Assembly: GCA_963519845.1 (NCBI GenBank)
Contig: CAUQNX010000013.1
Location: forward strand, 1-64,000
Source: Moellerella sp963519845
GTDB lineage: Bacteria > Pseudomonadota > Gammaproteobacteria > Enterobacterales > Enterobacteriaceae
Length of the DNA stretch: 64,000 nucleotides
Reading direction: 5' to 3'
The notes under the pieces are model-generated. The model did no database searches. It saw only the letters and a list, made by a program, of their open reading frames with translations, and had not been told where the DNA came from. Shown here in pieces: positions 62,773 through 64,000 of the stretch. A program made the translations under genes and the position numbers. Within the stretch, counting starts at the first letter, position 1. Each line of letters starts with the position of its first letter.

Positions 62773-63293
62773 TTAAACCTCCTTATTCAAACTTGATTTA
62801 TTTTATGCTCAAATAGGTGCTTCCTTATAAGCCCATCAAAATATGCTATTGCATAACAATGAAATTATATTATATGTTTTTAGTTTATTAAATATTATTT
62901 AAATCTTAATTCCCTAGTGCATTTGCAACTAATAGGAATCTATAACATCTTCGATGAAAGGTAAATATTATTCTTCACTATTTTTTATTTTATTTTTTGT
63001 TGTTTTAAATTAATATCTTGCAGATGTTTTTTTAATATTATTAAATAATAATGTACTTTGTTTTAATGTTTATTTTCTTTATTTTAATATAATAATTAAA
63101 TTAGGTTTTATATAAGCGTTATATCATTTTTAAAATAATAAAAATGATTTCTTATTGTGGTTACTTTGAAGTAAATAACCAAGTAAATTGCAGGTGTAAA
63201 TAAATTACACCTGAAGGATATTATATTGCAAATTAAATAGAGATCTAATCATATTCAATATTAGCTTACTCCGTAGAAAGCAACATTCTATAT
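62773..63293. promoter_or_regulatory. AT-rich upstream region of the hemophilin operon
   Basis: 521 bp, extremely AT-rich, no gene seen. On the minus strand, TATAAT-like sequences occur around 62864-62876. No convincing Fur box was found by eye. Iron control is expected from operon type but is not shown by the sequence. Confidence 0.45.
63191..63213. terminator. Hairpin downstream of fdhD
   Basis: Perfect 9-bp stem CAGGTGTAA / TTACACCTG with a 5-nt loop, 80 bp past the fdhD stop. No T tract, so a weak terminator or 3' stabiliser. Confidence 0.45.
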
Positions 63294-64000
63294 CTAGTCA
63301 CTTAACCGTTGTGAATGAGTTAAAATAGTTGCACGTCCCGGGCGGCAAAAGGCGACTAAGGTAAGATTACATTTTTCTGCTACTTCAATGGCTAAGGAAG
63401 TGGCGGCAGAAACGGCAAATAAAATTTCCACACCGCAGCTCGCTGCTTTTTGCACCATTTCATAGCTTGCCCTGCTTGAAACCAATACCGCACCTTGCTG
63501 CAACTTCATGCGGTCTTTGGCTCCCAATAATTTGTCCAAGGCAACATGGCGGCCCACATCTTCATAACCTGCGGATAATTCACCTTGTGGGTTAATCCAT
63601 GCTGCTGCGTGGGTACAGCCAGTGACTGAGCCAATCTCCTGAACATCTTTGAGCTGAGAAAGCGCCTTATCTAAATAGGCAAGAGAGAATTGTTGAGTAA
63701 AAGGGAGGGGCTCAATGGGCTTAAATATTTCGGCTAATTGCTCAGTACCGCAAATACCACAACCAGTTCGACCGGCCATATTGCGGCGGTGCTCCTTGAG
63801 TGCCATAAAACGACGGCCCGATAATTCAACATGTACCTCGATTCCTTGATGGCAACCTTGAACTATATCAATCCCGCGAATTTCTTGACTAGATTGTATG
63901 ATCCCTTCAGAAAGAGAGAAACCAACAGCAAAATCTTCTAAGTTTTTGGGTGACGCCATCATAACAACATGTGATATGCCGTTATATACCAGTGCTACAG
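63294..64000 (-). CDS. fdhD: Formate dehydrogenase sulfurtransferase FdhD (5' end outside the window)
   Basis: Transfers sulfur from IscS to the molybdenum cofactor of formate dehydrogenases. The sulfur-relay Cys pair is in RTGCGICGTEQ (C-x2-C); conserved EDVGRHVALDKLLG and CRPGRATILTHSQRLS are present. An ATG pair occurs at 63962, but the frame stays open to the window edge, encoding VALVYNGISHVV as in the middle of E. coli FdhD's N-terminal part. The gene is therefore cut by the window, lacking about 40 residues, rather than starting at 63962. Confidence 0.95.
   Translation of the reverse strand, partial: VALVYNGISHVVMMASPKNLEDFAVGFSLSEGIIQSSQEIRGIDIVQGCHQGIEVHVELSGRRFMALKEHRRNMAGRTGCGICGTEQLAEIFKPIEPLPFTQQFSLAYLDKALSQLKDVQEIGSVTGCTHAAAWINPQGELSAGYEDVGRHVALDKLLGAKDRMKLQQGAVLVSSRASYEMVQKAASCGVEILFAVSAATSLAIEVAEKCNLTLVAFCRPGRATILTHSQRLSD

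Noticed and set aside
62850..62900. Fur box upstream of the hemophilin gene
   Set aside because: The best alignments match only about 8 of 19 consensus positions in very AT-rich DNA, which is chance level.
1..64000. CRISPR arrays, insertion sequences, prophage and tRNA genes
   Set aside because: No regularly spaced direct repeats with unique spacers, no transposase or integrase domain, and no cloverleaf-forming segment recognised.

Overview
The window is a low-GC (about 40 percent by eye) stretch of an Enterobacterales chromosome spanning the replication origin. Gene content, protein lengths and residues match the Escherichia coli oriC neighbourhood closely (MnmG 629 residues, c subunit, RpmH, MnmE 454, GyrB). 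The AT-rich composition and accessory genes such as a hemophilin/type XI secretion locus point to the Morganellaceae side of the order (Providencia, Proteus, Moellerella, Xenorhabdus or Photorhabdus relatives). That placement is inference; no rRNA gene is present to settle it.

Layout: 183-8130 holds yieP and hsrA facing a complete ribose operon rbsDACBKR, which is controlled by two RbsR operators and a candidate CRP site. 8491-13614 is ravA-viaA, asnA, asnC and mioC. oriC lies in 13631-13883, with DnaA boxes and three AT-rich 13-mers, followed by mnmG-rsmG. 17092-24033 is the nine-gene atpIBEFHAGDC operon, then glmU-glmS with an unoccupied Tn7 attachment site.

27948-41233 is an accessory stretch. 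It has a small lipoprotein, a divergent MFS exporter/regulator pair sharing a 28-bp operator-like inverted repeat, and a four-gene leftward cluster. That cluster encodes a YqiJ-like OB-fold membrane protein, a YqiK-like flotillin, a 1645-residue AAA ATPase and a rhomboid lacking its catalytic serine. nagK and a zinc-independent L36 gene under a perfect-core Zur box follow. 41530-53660 carries asd and the classical gyrB-recF-dnaN-dnaA / rpmH-rnpA-yidD-yidC-mnmE block. Compared with E. coli this block is inverted relative to oriC, so dnaA and gyrB read towards the incoming fork.

53696-62772 is a second accessory stretch. It has a membrane-anchored metallo-beta-lactamase-fold protein, an aromatic amino-acid-lyase-family protein without the MIO-forming triad, and a complete heme-uptake type XI secretion operon: hemophilin-like cargo, Slam-type outer-membrane translocator, TonB-dependent receptor and dedicated TonB. 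A terminator sits between the cargo gene and the rest. The window ends inside fdhD.

The best candidates for new biology are the flotillin/giant AAA ATPase/dead-rhomboid cluster, the MIO-less lyase, and the regulation inside the hemophilin operon. No tRNA, rRNA, CRISPR array, insertion sequence or prophage gene was found.
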